Positions 52,639 through 62,841 are shown, numbered from the stretch's first letter. The stretch is 64,000 nucleotides of DNA from Prevotella ihumii (GCF_900155655.1 NZ_LT706987.1:1333352-1397351); one strand, 5' to 3'. Notes: a model not told the origin generated them from the sequence alone. Numbers and translations: made by a program.

Positions 52639-55600
52639 ATGAAGCAGGTAAAATGCAAATTCTCTGTCAGGATGACGACACTTATTTTAAGTTTCCTCCT
52701 GTCAATCAGTGCCTTTGCACAGTCTACTATTAACGGACACGTTAAAGACAACACGGGCGAACCTCTCATTGGTGCTTCCATTCTTATCAATGGAACAACA
52801 GATGGAGCTATGACCGACCTTGATGGTAACTTTGTGCTTAACAACGTGAAACCTGGTGCAACAATCACCGTATCTTACATAGGATACGTGAAACAGCAAG
52901 TAACGGCAACTGATGGTATGGTAATCACAATGCTTGAAGATGCTGCACAGCAGATGAACGAAGTAGTTGTGATTGGTTATGGTGTGGCAAAGAAGAGCGA
53001 TCTTACTGGCTCGGTGCTTGCAATGAAACCCGATGGTAAAAACAAGGGTGTGGTTGTAAACGCACAAGACATGATGCAAGGAAAGATGGCTGGTGTGAAT
53101 GTAACAAGCGATGGCGGTACTCCTGGTGGCGGTGCGAAAATCCGTATTCGTGGTGGAAGTTCATTGAACGCTTCTAATAACCCACTTATCGTAATCGATG
53201 GTGTGGCTATGGACAATACAGGTATTAAGGGTATGTCAAATCCATTGTCAATGATTAACCCTCAAGATATTGAAAGCTTCAACGTTTTGAAAGATGCTTC
53301 TGCAACTGCTATCTATGGTTCGCGTGGTTCTAATGGTGTAATCATTATCACAACAAAGAAGGGTCGTGCTAACCAACCTCTTGCAATTTCGTATGCAGGA
53401 AGTGTTACTTCAAGTATGAAGAAAAAGAACGTTGATGTAATGGACGGTAACGAATATCGTAAGTTTATTACAAATCTCTTTGGTGCAGACAGCAAGCAGG
53501 TAGCTGCTTTGGGCAAGGCTAACACCAATTGGCAAGATGAAATCTACCGCACAGCTTGGTCGCACGACCACAACTTGACACTTACTGGTGCAACAAACAT
53601 CGGTATTGGTTCGCTTCCATTCCGTATTTCGGCTGGTTATACCAATAATCAGGGTATCTTGAAGACCTCTAATTTTGAACGTTACACTGCAGCTGTTAGC
53701 TTGACTCCTTCGTTGCTTGAGAACCATTTGAACATTACTTTGAATGCAAAAGGTATGTATGGTAAGAACCGTTTTGCTGATGGTGCAGCCATTGGCGCAG
53801 CTGTTGCATACGACCCAACACAAAGTATTTATGACCACGAGTCGCCAGATGCAGCTAACTTTGGCTTCTATCATACTTGGCGTGGTGCAGGTCTTGCACC
53901 ATCAGAAGACCCAACTTGGCCTTCTACATACAACTCTTTGGCGACAAAGAACCCACTTGCTATTCTTAATTTGAAGAACGACCACTCTCGCAGCCGTGAT
54001 GTTATTGCTAATGCAGAGGTAGATTATAAAATCCACGGATTTGAAGATTTGCGCTTGCACGTTACAGCTGGTGCAGACATTGCACAGGGTCAACAGGATA
54101 CACATATCGACCCAACTTCTCCTTTGGCTTCATACTACGGTTATGATGGTTGGAGCAAACAGTTGAAACGTAACCTTACTTTGAGCTCATACGCTCAGTA
54201 CTATCACGACTTCAACGACGAAGCTAAGAACCACTTCGATATTATGGGTGGTTACGAATGGCAGCACTTCTGGAGAAAAGAAACAAGTCGTTCATTCAAA
54301 TATTATCCAAGTACTAACATCGCCAATGCAGGTAAAATCTATAAAGACGACGGTAAGGACTATAACAACGACGGAAAATTGGAAGACTATCGCTACCTCA
54401 CTGAAAACTATCTCGTATCATTCTTTGGTCGTGCAAACTGGAGTTTGATGGATCGTTACTACGTTACAGCAACCTTCCGTGCTGATGGTGCATCTCGTTT
54501 CAAGGAACACTGGGCATACTTCCCATCATTTGCATTCGCTTGGAAGATGAAAGATGAGAACAAGTTCCGTGAAATCAATTGGTTGAGCGACTTAAAGCTT
54601 CGTCTTGGTTGGGGTATGACTGGTCAGCAAGAAGGCATTGGCGACTACAACTACTTTGATATTTATCAAACAGGAAAAGGCACAAATGGTTTCTATCCTA
54701 CCACAGGTGATGGCGTTATCGTTCGCCCACAAGCTGTAAACAAAGACCTTACTTGGGAAACAACTACTACATATAACGTAGGTTTGGATTGGGGTATCTG
54801 CAATCAACGATTGACAGGTAGCTTGGATTGGTACTATCGTAAGACCACCGACCTCTTGAATACTGTATATGTACCAGCTGGTTCTAACTTCCGCAACCAA
54901 GTATCTTCTAACATTGGTTCATTGACAAATACAGGTATCGAAGCTGCTATTAGTTGGAAAGCTATTCAAGCCAACGATTGGTATTGGACAATTGATTACA
55001 ACTTGACATACAACAAGAATCAAATCACAAGTTTAACAGGCGGTAGTGATGCTAATTACTTTATCCCAACAGGAGGTATCTCTTCAGGTACAGGCGGTAA
55101 TGCTCAGGCACACGCTGTAGGTCATCCTGCATCTTCATTCTACGTATATCAGCAGATTTACGACAAAAATGGTAAGGCTATCGAAGGTGCTGTTGTAGAC
55201 CGCAATGGCGATGGTCAGATTACAGAAGCAGACAAATACTTTTATAAGAGCCCTATGGCTCCTATCACAATGGGTCTTGCTTCACGTTTAGAATATAAGA
55301 ATTGGGACTTCGGTTTCTCACTTCGTGCAAGCATAGGCAACTATGTATTCAATGATAGAATGGCAGGTCAGGCTAACGTATCAGCAGCTGCAATATGGGC
55401 TTCTTCTGGTTTCTTGTCAAACCGTCCTATAGCTTCGATTGCTGATAACTGGCAGACAGGTCATACCACAGCTATCCTTTCAGACCGTTGGGTACAGAAC
55501 GCTTCGTTCTTGAAGGTAGACAACGTAACCCTTGGTTATAGCTTTGCAGACCTCTTCAAGGTAGGTAGTTGGCGCGGACTTAGCGGTCGTGTGTACGGAA

Positions 55601-55725
55601 CAGCTTCAAACATTCTTACGCTTACAAAGTATGATGGCATCGACCCAGAAGTATTTGGCGGTATCGACAACAATCTTTATCCACGCCCAATGTCGTTTAT
55701 TCTTGGTCTTAACTTGAATTTCTAA
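52639..55725 (+). CDS. susC: SusC-like TonB-linked outer-membrane transporter
   Basis: 1028 aa from ATG 52639. Signal peptide to 'SISAFAQ', CarboxypepD_reg-like domain ('INGHVKDNTGEPLIGASILINGTTDGAMTDLDGNF'), TonB-box-like 'MNEVVVIGYGVAKKSDLTG', plug ('KIRIRGGSSLNASNNPLIVIDG', 'DASATAIYGSRGSNGVIIIT') and barrel ending 'SFILGLNLNF'. Channel of a glycan-uptake complex, with susD 19 bases downstream. The order susC-D-E-F plus a LacI regulator and MFS sugar transporter suggests starch or maltooligosaccharide uptake; no amylase gene is in the window. Confidence 0.94.
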   Translation: MKQVKCKFSVRMTTLILSFLLSISAFAQSTINGHVKDNTGEPLIGASILINGTTDGAMTDLDGNFVLNNVKPGATITVSYIGYVKQQVTATDGMVITMLEDAAQQMNEVVVIGYGVAKKSDLTGSVLAMKPDGKNKGVVVNAQDMMQGKMAGVNVTSDGGTPGGGAKIRIRGGSSLNASNNPLIVIDGVAMDNTGIKGMSNPLSMINPQDIESFNVLKDASATAIYGSRGSNGVIIITTKKGRANQPLAISYAGSVTSSMKKKNVDVMDGNEYRKFITNLFGADSKQVAALGKANTNWQDEIYRTAWSHDHNLTLTGATNIGIGSLPFRISAGYTNNQGILKTSNFERYTAAVSLTPSLLENHLNITLNAKGMYGKNRFADGAAIGAAVAYDPTQSIYDHESPDAANFGFYHTWRGAGLAPSEDPTWPSTYNSLATKNPLAILNLKNDHSRSRDVIANAEVDYKIHGFEDLRLHVTAGADIAQGQQDTHIDPTSPLASYYGYDGWSKQLKRNLTLSSYAQYYHDFNDEAKNHFDIMGGYEWQHFWRKETSRSFKYYPSTNIANAGKIYKDDGKDYNNDGKLEDYRYLTENYLVSFFGRANWSLMDRYYVTATFRADGASRFKEHWAYFPSFAFAWKMKDENKFREINWLSDLKLRLGWGMTGQQEGIGDYNYFDIYQTGKGTNGFYPTTGDGVIVRPQAVNKDLTWETTTTYNVGLDWGICNQRLTGSLDWYYRKTTDLLNTVYVPAGSNFRNQVSSNIGSLTNTGIEAAISWKAIQANDWYWTIDYNLTYNKNQITSLTGGSDANYFIPTGGISSGTGGNAQAHAVGHPASSFYVYQQIYDKNGKAIEGAVVDRNGDGQITEADKYFYKSPMAPITMGLASRLEYKNWDFGFSLRASIGNYVFNDRMAGQANVSAAAIWASSGFLSNRPIASIADNWQTGHTTAILSDRWVQNASFLKVDNVTLGYSFADLFKVGSWRGLSGRVYGTASNILTLTKYDGIDPEVFGGIDNNLYPRPMSFILGLNLNF

Positions 55726-55744
55726 TTCTTTAAAGATAATTACA

Positions 55745-57379
55745 ATGATACAATATATTAAGAAAATTGCTCCCGTTGCAGCATTGATGCTCACAATGAG
55801 CATTACTTCTTGTGTAGGCGACTTGGATGTTAAACCAATCGATCCTAACTTGCAAACGGAAATTACACCTGATAATTTGTTTAACAAGTGTTATGCAAAC
55901 TTCGGATTGGCTGGTAATGGTGGTCCTGATGGCGACTGCGATATTGATGGTCTTGATGGAGGTACAACAGGTTTTGTACGCCAGTTGTTCAACTCAAACG
56001 ACCTCACAACCGATGAAGCTATCTGTAACTGGACAGGTGACGAGGGTATTCCTGAGTTCAACTTCAACAACTATGGTGGTTCTCACCCAATGCTCAAGGG
56101 CTTCTACTATCGCCTTTATTTCGGTGTAACTGTATGTAATCAGTACATCAACAACTTTGGTGATGCCGACAAACAAAAGACAGCAGAGGTACGTTTCATT
56201 CGTGCTTTGAACTACTATTTCTTGATGGATGCTTTCGGAAACGTACCATTTACAGAGAAAGTATCTGCAGAGCCTGCTAAGCAATACACCCGCAAGGAGA
56301 TGTACGACTATGTAGAAAAAGAACTTTTGGCTATCGAACCAGACTTGATGGCTGCACAAGCTAAGACTTCAAGCGACCCTAACTATGGTCGTGTAGACAA
56401 GGCTGCTGCTTGGTTGTTGCTCTCTCGTTTGTACTTGAACGCTGAAATCTATACAGGTACACCACAATGGGAGAAAGCTGCAAAGTATGCTAAGATGGTT
56501 ATCGACTCTCCATACAAGCTCTATACAGGCGCAACTAAGAATGGTTGGACAGCTTACCAACAACTCTTTATGGGTGATAATGGAGAAAATGGCGCATCAG
56601 TTGAGGCTGTATTCCCAATCCTTCAAGACGGTAAGACAACCGCATCATACGGTACTTCAGTATTCTTGATTAATGCTTGTTATGACGCAGATGCTGTTGT
56701 TAATAGCAATGGTGCAAAGGGAGGAAACCTTTACGACAATGCCAACTGGAGTGGTGTTCGTGCTCGTCCAAACTTGATTGCCAAGTTCTTCCCTAATAAC
56801 AATGCACCTCAGGTTACAGCAGTAGAGATGCCACGTGAGGCAGGCGACGACCGTGCGTTGTTTGATGGTGCTGGTCGCGACCTTAAAGCTGTAAACTCTA
56901 AAGACATTGCTGTATTCAAGAAAGGTTATGCTGTATTGAAGTTTAACAACTTCTATTCAACAGGTGCAGCAGCTCACGACCTCCGTTTTGCAGATACCGA
57001 TTTCTTTATGTTCCGTGCAGCTGAAGCATATCTTACTTACGCTGAGGCTACCGCTCGCACCAACGGCAACCAGACAACTGCTGAAGGTACAGACCTTATC
57101 AACCAACTCCACGCACGTGCCCACGCTCAATTGCGTACTACAGGTGCATACTCGCTCGATGATATTCTTGACGAATGGAGCAAGGAATTCTATTTTGAAG
57201 GTCGTCGTCGTGTAGACTTGATTCGTTTCCACAAGTTTGGTGGTAATGTAAATTACAACTGGGCTTGGAAGGGAGGCGAAGTTAATGGTCGCAATTTCTC
57301 TGAAACACGCAACATCTTTGCTATTCCTACCAGCGACCTCACTGTAAATCCTAACTTGAAACAGAACGCTGGTTATTAA
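55745..57379 (+). CDS. susD: SusD-like glycan-binding lipoprotein
   Basis: 544 aa. Lipobox 'SITSC', then 'DLDVKPIDPNLQTEITPDNLFNKCYANFGLAGNGGPDGDCDIDGLDGGTTGFVRQLFN', a segment typical of starch-type SusD, TPR helices ('EVRFIRALNYYFLMDAFGNVPF', 'RVDKAAAWLLLSRLYLNAEIYTG') and the C-terminal 'EWSKEFYFEGRRRVDLIRFHKFGG'. Surface-exposed partner of the SusC barrel. The GGPDGDCDIDG stretch is shared with maltooligosaccharide-binding SusD proteins, supporting but not proving alpha-glucan specificity. Confidence 0.93.
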   Translation: MIQYIKKIAPVAALMLTMSITSCVGDLDVKPIDPNLQTEITPDNLFNKCYANFGLAGNGGPDGDCDIDGLDGGTTGFVRQLFNSNDLTTDEAICNWTGDEGIPEFNFNNYGGSHPMLKGFYYRLYFGVTVCNQYINNFGDADKQKTAEVRFIRALNYYFLMDAFGNVPFTEKVSAEPAKQYTRKEMYDYVEKELLAIEPDLMAAQAKTSSDPNYGRVDKAAAWLLLSRLYLNAEIYTGTPQWEKAAKYAKMVIDSPYKLYTGATKNGWTAYQQLFMGDNGENGASVEAVFPILQDGKTTASYGTSVFLINACYDADAVVNSNGAKGGNLYDNANWSGVRARPNLIAKFFPNNNAPQVTAVEMPREAGDDRALFDGAGRDLKAVNSKDIAVFKKGYAVLKFNNFYSTGAAAHDLRFADTDFFMFRAAEAYLTYAEATARTNGNQTTAEGTDLINQLHARAHAQLRTTGAYSLDDILDEWSKEFYFEGRRRVDLIRFHKFGGNVNYNWAWKGGEVNGRNFSETRNIFAIPTSDLTVNPNLKQNAGY

Positions 57380-57441
57380 GAATAAACAAGTTGGGGGACT
57401 ATATTTCTCCAACTTTCACAAACTTTAAAATAATAAGAATT

Positions 57442-58626
57442 ATGACAAAGATATTAAAGTCTGCATTGCTACTCCTTTGTGCTGTTTGTTGCTTTACAGC
57501 GTGTAGCGATGACAACGACAATAATCCAGTGGTAACAAAGCCAACAATGTTCCACCTTAACACACCTGCACTTGCTGCAAATGGTGTGTACGATTTGGCC
57601 AACTCAAAGGTAGTAGAGCTTACTTGCTCACAACCTAACTATGGTTATCCTGCTGTAACAAAATACACAGTAGAGGTAGCTACCAATGCTGATATGTCAG
57701 ACGCAAAGGCACTTTCAACTACCTTTACTACTGCTAAGATGAATGTTGATGCAGCAGAGTTGGCAAGCACACTTACCAACTTGTACGTAGCAAAGGGCAA
57801 GCAAGAGAAAGATTTCCCTATCACTGCTCCTGTTTACATTCGTGTAAACGCTGTTCAGACTACTGCTGATGGTAAGGATATTGAAGGCACATCAATCACT
57901 TCAAACACAATTACCCTTAGTAATGTTCACTTGCGCTTCTCACTTCCTCCAGTTAAGACTCCTGAAAAGCTCTACATTGTAGGTAACTTCAACAAGTGGA
58001 GTTGGGACAGTGCATTGGAAATGATTCCTGTAAATGGTGCAACAAACATCTTCTGGCACCTTGTATATATTGGTGGCGAAGGCGATGGTGCTGGTATCAA
58101 GTTCAACCAAACTAAGGCTTGGGACAAGACAGCTGCTGGCTTCAACGAAATCAAGATTAACCCTGCAGGCGAGAAAGCAAGCGACATTATCAATGTTAAT
58201 GGCAATATTGGAACTTCTAAGCCAGGTTGGTACTTGATGATAGTAAACTGCACTGTGGAAGGCCGCGACATTAAGTATAACGTGAGCTTCAACGAACCTA
58301 ACGTTTACCTCCAAGGTGCTTGTACAGCTTCAGGCAAGTGGGATCTTCTCCCTGAAAACCTGTTCACTGTACCTGCTACTGCTGACGGCGAATTTGTCTC
58401 TCCTGCTATTGGCAATGCGGTGGCTGGTGGACCTACCAACGACGACCCAGGTGTACGTATCTGCGTTAAGATACCTGAACAAGATTGGTGGAGATCAGAG
58501 TTCATTATCTACAACAACAAGATTGCGTACCGTGGCAATGGCGGTGACCAAACCCCACGTGTTGCAGGTGCAGTAGGTCAGAAGGTGTACTTGAACTTCA
58601 CAACCGAAGCAGGTGAAATAAAGTAA
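57442..58626 (+). CDS. susE: SusE-like outer-membrane glycan-binding lipoprotein
   Basis: 394 aa from ATG 57442. Lipobox 'CCFTAC', an N-terminal SusE/FN3-like domain ('TMFHLNTPALAANGVYDLANSKVVELTCSQPNYGYPAVTKYTVEVATNADMS', about 30-165) and C-terminal starch-binding-type SusF/SusE modules beginning 'LYIVGNFNKWSWDSALEMIPVNG' (about 187) and 'VYLQGACTASGKWDL' (about 290). The aromatic-rich modules bind glycan at the cell surface. A family C hairpin separates it from susF. Confidence 0.85.
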   Translation: MTKILKSALLLLCAVCCFTACSDDNDNNPVVTKPTMFHLNTPALAANGVYDLANSKVVELTCSQPNYGYPAVTKYTVEVATNADMSDAKALSTTFTTAKMNVDAAELASTLTNLYVAKGKQEKDFPITAPVYIRVNAVQTTADGKDIEGTSITSNTITLSNVHLRFSLPPVKTPEKLYIVGNFNKWSWDSALEMIPVNGATNIFWHLVYIGGEGDGAGIKFNQTKAWDKTAAGFNEIKINPAGEKASDIINVNGNIGTSKPGWYLMIVNCTVEGRDIKYNVSFNEPNVYLQGACTASGKWDLLPENLFTVPATADGEFVSPAIGNAVAGGPTNDDPGVRICVKIPEQDWWRSEFIIYNNKIAYRGNGGDQTPRVAGAVGQKVYLNFTTEAGEIK

Positions 58627-58636
58627 AAGGAAAATG

Positions 58637-58710
58637 TAATTGGAAGCGTCCTACCTGTCCTACCTGTCCGACCCGTCTGACCCGTCCGACCCGTCCGACA
58701 CTTCCAATTA
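58637..58710. repeat. Family C array inside the sus operon (copy C9)
   Basis: Outer arms TAATTGGAAG and CTTCCAATTA enclose units of CCTACCTGT, CCGACCCGT and CCGACACTT. Only the outer arms pair well; the units do not flip orientation. It fills most of the 120-base gap between susE and susF. Confidence 0.75.
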
Positions 58711-58746
58711 ACAACCCCTTAAAAACAATAAAACAAGAAAATAGTT

Positions 58747-60138
58747 ATGAAGAAATTATCATTATATATCACCCTCGCACTTGTAAGCCTTTTCCTTGGG
58801 GCTTGTAGTGATGAGTATCAGCCTTGGAGCGAGCCACAAGCTAATCAGCAAGAGGACGCAATCACTTTCCCAGGGCTTAAAGCATTGGAGGTAGCACCAC
58901 AAGACTTGGCTACCGTTGGCGAACAAGTGCCATTGTTTACACTTACTTCTGCTCAGCTTCCTGAAGGTTTCGAACTTCAGAATGCACGTGTAGAATTGTT
59001 GGCTTACGACCTCAATAACGATGGTATCACCCCAACAACTATCCAAACTTCTGTTGATGGCAAGGCTATCACAAAGGATATGCAAGCTATAGCAGAAAAA
59101 TATTATGGCAAGCGTCCAGAAGCACACCGCTATACAGCTCACGTTTACTTGAATGCTGTTAAGGGTGGTCAGGCTGTACTTATCGATGCGGGCAACATTA
59201 TGCTCACCGTTACTCCTGCTGCACCATTCATTGACGAGGCTTACTACATTGTAGGCGATATGAGCAGCTGGGATAAGGCAGGTGCAATACAGTTCAAACA
59301 TAGTGCAGAAGATGTTTACAAAGACCCTGTCTTTACTGTATTCATCGAAACCAAGAAGACTAACAGCCATTGGAAGATTATCACCAAGACCAACTATGAC
59401 GGCGATTTCTGGGCAAATGGTAAAACTGGTGTTCTCGGTACAGCTGTCGATGGCGATGCAAGTATGGAAGGTACACTTACCACTAACAACCCACAAGCAG
59501 GCAAATTGGCTGAAATAGGCAAGTATCGCATTACTATCAATATGTTGAACTACACCTATAAGATTGAAAAAATCAACTTTGGCGAGTTCCTCTATATGGC
59601 TGGCGATGCTAACTCTTGGAAGCACAGCGACATTCTTGCAGGTCCAGCATTCGATGGTAAGTACACAGGCTTTATGTACCTCACACAAAAGGGCTTCAAG
59701 TTTAGCACAGAGCAAGGTTGGAACGGTACAAACTATGGTGAAAACTTCAGCACCGAAGGCAACGCAGGTAATATTATGATGACCGAAGCTGATGGTTTCT
59801 ATAAGGTAGAAGTAGACTTGCAGGCATTGGCTTACAAGCTCACAGCTATCAATTCTATCGGTATTGTAGGTTCAGCTGCACCAGGCGGTTGGGATACCGA
59901 TGTAAAGATGGAATACGATATGGCATCTCACACTTGGACAGCTCAACACGTAGCACTCAAAGATGGCGAAATCAAGTTCCGTGCTAATGGTGCTTGGGCT
60001 ATCAGCTGGGGTGGTACAGACCTTACAAAGTTGACATCACAAAATGGTGCAAACATCGCTGTTAAGGCTGGAACATATACCATCAAGCTAAAGCCTTCTT
60101 ATGATGGCAATACTGTAGCTACACTTATTGCAGAATAA
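58747..60138 (+). CDS. susF: SusF-like multi-domain glycan-binding lipoprotein
   Basis: 463 aa. Lipobox 'FLGAC', an N-terminal domain (about 40-150) and three consecutive SusE/SusF-type carbohydrate-binding modules starting near 'EAYYIVGDMSSWDKAGAIQFKHS' (about 160), 'LYMAGDANSWKHSDILAG' (about 280) and 'IGIVGSAAPGGWDTDVKMEYD' (about 375). Each has the W-containing strand pattern of starch-binding modules. Surface lipoprotein that retains polysaccharide near SusCD. Last gene of the operon, followed by a strong terminator. Confidence 0.85.
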   Translation: MKKLSLYITLALVSLFLGACSDEYQPWSEPQANQQEDAITFPGLKALEVAPQDLATVGEQVPLFTLTSAQLPEGFELQNARVELLAYDLNNDGITPTTIQTSVDGKAITKDMQAIAEKYYGKRPEAHRYTAHVYLNAVKGGQAVLIDAGNIMLTVTPAAPFIDEAYYIVGDMSSWDKAGAIQFKHSAEDVYKDPVFTVFIETKKTNSHWKIITKTNYDGDFWANGKTGVLGTAVDGDASMEGTLTTNNPQAGKLAEIGKYRITINMLNYTYKIEKINFGEFLYMAGDANSWKHSDILAGPAFDGKYTGFMYLTQKGFKFSTEQGWNGTNYGENFSTEGNAGNIMMTEADGFYKVEVDLQALAYKLTAINSIGIVGSAAPGGWDTDVKMEYDMASHTWTAQHVALKDGEIKFRANGAWAISWGGTDLTKLTSQNGANIAVKAGTYTIKLKPSYDGNTVATLIAE

Positions 60139-60178
60139 GAACTAAGGTGTAGAAATAAAAAATAAAACTTTTTCACTT

Positions 60179-60215
60179 GAGACGAGCATATTTTTTTGCT
60201 CGTCTCTTTTTTTTT
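60179..60215 (+). terminator. Terminator of the susCDEF operon
   Basis: GAGACGAGCA pairs exactly with TGCTCGTCTC and is followed by nine T. Confidence 0.93.
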
Positions 60216-60332
60216 GTATGCGGTTGTTGTTGCTTTCTTGCTACCGACAAATAGAACAACCGCACCTGTTCCCTTATTGTTTGCTATTCGTGCTTTTAAA
60301 GTATTGATAGTCAGGCGATTAATTTCTTGTTG

Positions 60333-60441
60333 TAAAACATATATGTTTTGCCGTCCCAAACATATATGTTTTACCTTGTCAAAGTTCAACTTTGACCGTG
60401 TCATACATATATGTTTTGCTTCTTAAAGGTTGATGTTTTGT
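60333..60441. repeat. Family D palindrome array (copy D5)
   Basis: AAACATATATGTTTT twice, AAAGTTCAACTTT, ATACATATATGTTTT and the right-flank motif TTGATGTTTTG, with the left-flank motif TTGATAGTCAGGCGATTAATTT just before. Confidence 0.8.
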
Positions 60442-60536
60442 TTTTCATTCTTGACTTAAGGAAAGATAGAACAAAATTCTCACGCTCCTTAAGGTTGTTT
60501 TGGGGTTTGAAATTCTGAATTGTTTTAACCCAAATC

Positions 60537-60722
60537 GGTCGTTAGACTTCTTCGAGATTTGCGCGCTTATTTTGAGCTATTTTGGGTTGTTTTTGAAGAC
60601 GTTTAGCGAGCTAAACAGCTGAAAAAACAAACGAAAAGAGCCAAAATAAGGTGCAAAGACGAAGAAAAGCATAATATCTAAACGCCTTAAAAAGCCTTTT
60701 CGGGCTGATGACCGATTTGGGA
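60537..60722. repeat. Complete family A fold-back element (copy A7)
   Basis: From AACCCAAATCGGTCGTTAG to TGACCGATTTGGGA, same orientation as copy A4, centre GTTTAGCGAGCTAAAC. The left end carries an intact IS110 target AAATCGGTCGTTAG. Together with D5 it fills most of the 965-base gap before aspA. Confidence 0.88.
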
Positions 60723-60934
60723 TGAATATCCTGAGGTAGTTTGCTTAAAGTTGTAAAATATCTGTTTGTACAGTCAATAATTGTGTTGTAAGTGATATAA
60801 TCGTGTCAAAATGTTTTCTTTAGTTCTGCTTATGCTACAAAATGGTGATATTTGGTACTTTTTAACAATGCGTTAAATATACTTAACATTAGAATGTTTC
60901 ACCCTAAAACTTGCATAACAAACTAATAATTTGC

Positions 60935-60942
60935 TACATTTG
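60935..60942 (+). promoter_or_regulatory. -7 box TACATTTG for aspA
   Basis: TAnnTTTG match giving a leader of about 155 nt, in which I see no clear riboswitch or terminator. Confidence 0.5.
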
Positions 60943-61102
60943 CAGTGTTAATCAAAGATGGAAGCAATAGCACTTGGTTACTTCTCATCGACACCAATCT
61001 ATCATTGAAAAAGACAGTGCCTGATAGAGATTGAGCCGATATTGATATTCCAAAGGAAATAACTAAAACAATATACTATCAATTAATAAAATTTGCATCA
61101 AC

Positions 61103-62527
61103 ATGGCAAACGAGACAAACAACAAAGAATTCCGTATTGAGAGCGACCTCTTAGGCGAACTCCAAGTACCAGCTAACGCATACTACGGTGTGCAGACACA
61201 GCGTGCTGTGAATAACTACCACATCTCAGGCAAGAGAATGTGTGACTACCCCGACTATGTTATCGCAATGGCTTACGTAAAGTTGGCTGCAGTTGAAACA
61301 AACCGCGAATTGGGAGAAATAGACGGTGCTATTTGCGACGCAATGGCTCAAGCTTGCCGCGAAATTATAGATGGTAAGTTCCACGAAGACTTCGTTACCG
61401 ATATGGTACAAGGTGGTGCAGGTACATCTGTAAATATGAACGCTAATGAGGTTATCGCTAACCGTGCGTGCGAAATCCTTGGTCATAACAAGGGCGAACA
61501 CCAATATTGCGCTCCTAACGACCACGCTAACTGCGGACAGTCTACCAACGACGCATACCCAACAGCTATTCACTTGGCTTTGCTTCGTATGAACAAAACA
61601 TTGGTAGAGCACCTCGCACAGCTCGTAGCATCTTTCCGTAAGAAGGCTGAAGAGTTCAAGAACGACATCAAGATGGGTCGCACACAGCTCCAAGACGCTG
61701 TTCCTATGACAAGCGGACAGGAATTTAATGCGTTTGCTAACTTGCTCGAAGCTGAAATCACAAACTTGAATAAGAGTGCTGATATGTTCCTCGAAATCAA
61801 TATGGGTGGTACAGCTATCGGTACAGGCTTGAACGCTGCTCCTGGTTTCCCTGAAATCTGCGCTCGTAAGATGTCTGAACTCACAGGTTTGGCATTCAAG
61901 GCAAGCGAAGACCTCGTTGCAGCTACACCTGACACAACCGACCTCGTTAATTATAGCGGTGCAATGAAGCGCTTGGCTATCAAGTTGTCTAAGATTTGCA
62001 ACGACCTCCGTTTGATGGCTTCAGGTCCTCGTTGTGGTCTCCACGAAATCAACCTTCCTCCAATGGCACCTGGTTCAAGCATTATGCCAGGTAAGGTTAA
62101 TCCAGTTATTCCTGAAATCACTAACCAGACTTGCTTTAAGGTTATTGGTAACGATACAACAGTTATGCTTGCAGCAGAAGCTGGTCAATTGCAGTTGAAC
62201 GTTATGGAACCAGTTATTATGCAGTGCTTGGTTGAAGATATTACTTGGATGTCTGAGGCTATGGATACTCTCCGCGAAAAGTGTATCGATGGCATCACTT
62301 TGAACAAGGAACACAATGTAGAAACTGTAAAGAACTCTATCGGTATCGTTACAGCACTCAACCCTTACATCGGTTACAAGAACAGTACAAAGATTGCTAA
62401 AGAAGCGCTCGAAACTGGTGGTTCGGTTTACGACCTCGTTTTGGCTAAGGGTGTTCTTACAAAGGAACAGCTCGACCAAATCCTTTCACCAGAGCATATG
62501 CTCGGTTCTGAAGCTCGCGTAAAGTAA
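61103..62527 (+). CDS. aspA: Aspartate ammonia-lyase
   Basis: 474 aa, full length. It converts aspartate to fumarate and ammonia, feeding the fumarate-reducing metabolism of anaerobic Bacteroidetes. Fumarase/aspartase superfamily motifs: 'YYGVQTQRAVNNYHISG', 'GGAGTSVNMNANEVIANRA', 'NCGQSTNDAYPTA', 'GRTQLQDAVPMTSGQEF' and the signature 'GSSIMPGKVNPVIPE' with the catalytic serine (about residue 325). The aspartase-type 'MNANEVIANRA' separates it from fumarase C. Strong, uniform codon use suggests high expression. Confidence 0.96.
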   Translation: MANETNNKEFRIESDLLGELQVPANAYYGVQTQRAVNNYHISGKRMCDYPDYVIAMAYVKLAAVETNRELGEIDGAICDAMAQACREIIDGKFHEDFVTDMVQGGAGTSVNMNANEVIANRACEILGHNKGEHQYCAPNDHANCGQSTNDAYPTAIHLALLRMNKTLVEHLAQLVASFRKKAEEFKNDIKMGRTQLQDAVPMTSGQEFNAFANLLEAEITNLNKSADMFLEINMGGTAIGTGLNAAPGFPEICARKMSELTGLAFKASEDLVAATPDTTDLVNYSGAMKRLAIKLSKICNDLRLMASGPRCGLHEINLPPMAPGSSIMPGKVNPVIPEITNQTCFKVIGNDTTVMLAAEAGQLQLNVMEPVIMQCLVEDITWMSEAMDTLREKCIDGITLNKEHNVETVKNSIGIVTALNPYIGYKNSTKIAKEALETGGSVYDLVLAKGVLTKEQLDQILSPEHMLGSEARVK

Positions 62528-62552
62528 TTTTAGATACTTCATATTAATTACA

Positions 62553-62590
62553 GCATCGTCTTTTCTTCGGAAATAGGCGATGCTTTTTTT
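62553..62590 (+). terminator. Terminator after aspA
   Basis: GCATCGTC pairs with GGCGATGC (loop of 15) followed by seven T. Confidence 0.9.
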
Positions 62591-62643
62591 GTGCGAAACA
62601 AATTATGGAGTTATCTTACCTTATTATAATAAACCTAGTTGTT

Positions 62644-62734
62644 CAACCCAGATCGGTCGTTAGCCCAGTCCGACCAGTCCGACCAGTCTGACCAGTCGGA
62701 CTGGTCGGACTGATCTAACGATCGATTTGGGTTT
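62644..62734. repeat. Family C element with terminal repeats (copy C10)
   Basis: CAACCCAGATCGGTCGTTAG at the left and TCTAACGATCGATTTGGGTTT at the right enclose 9-nt units that flip from GACCAGTCC to GACTGGTCG. GGTCGTTAGC at 62655 matches the full 10-base left guide of the IS110 bridge RNA. Confidence 0.88.
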
Positions 62735-62841
62735 AATGCTTTCGTTTCATAATTTCTCACTTACGATTTGATATATCTCAAGAATATAACGAAAATCTGT
62801 AAATCTTTCTTAAAGCACTTGCAGGTTTCAAAAACTTGTAG

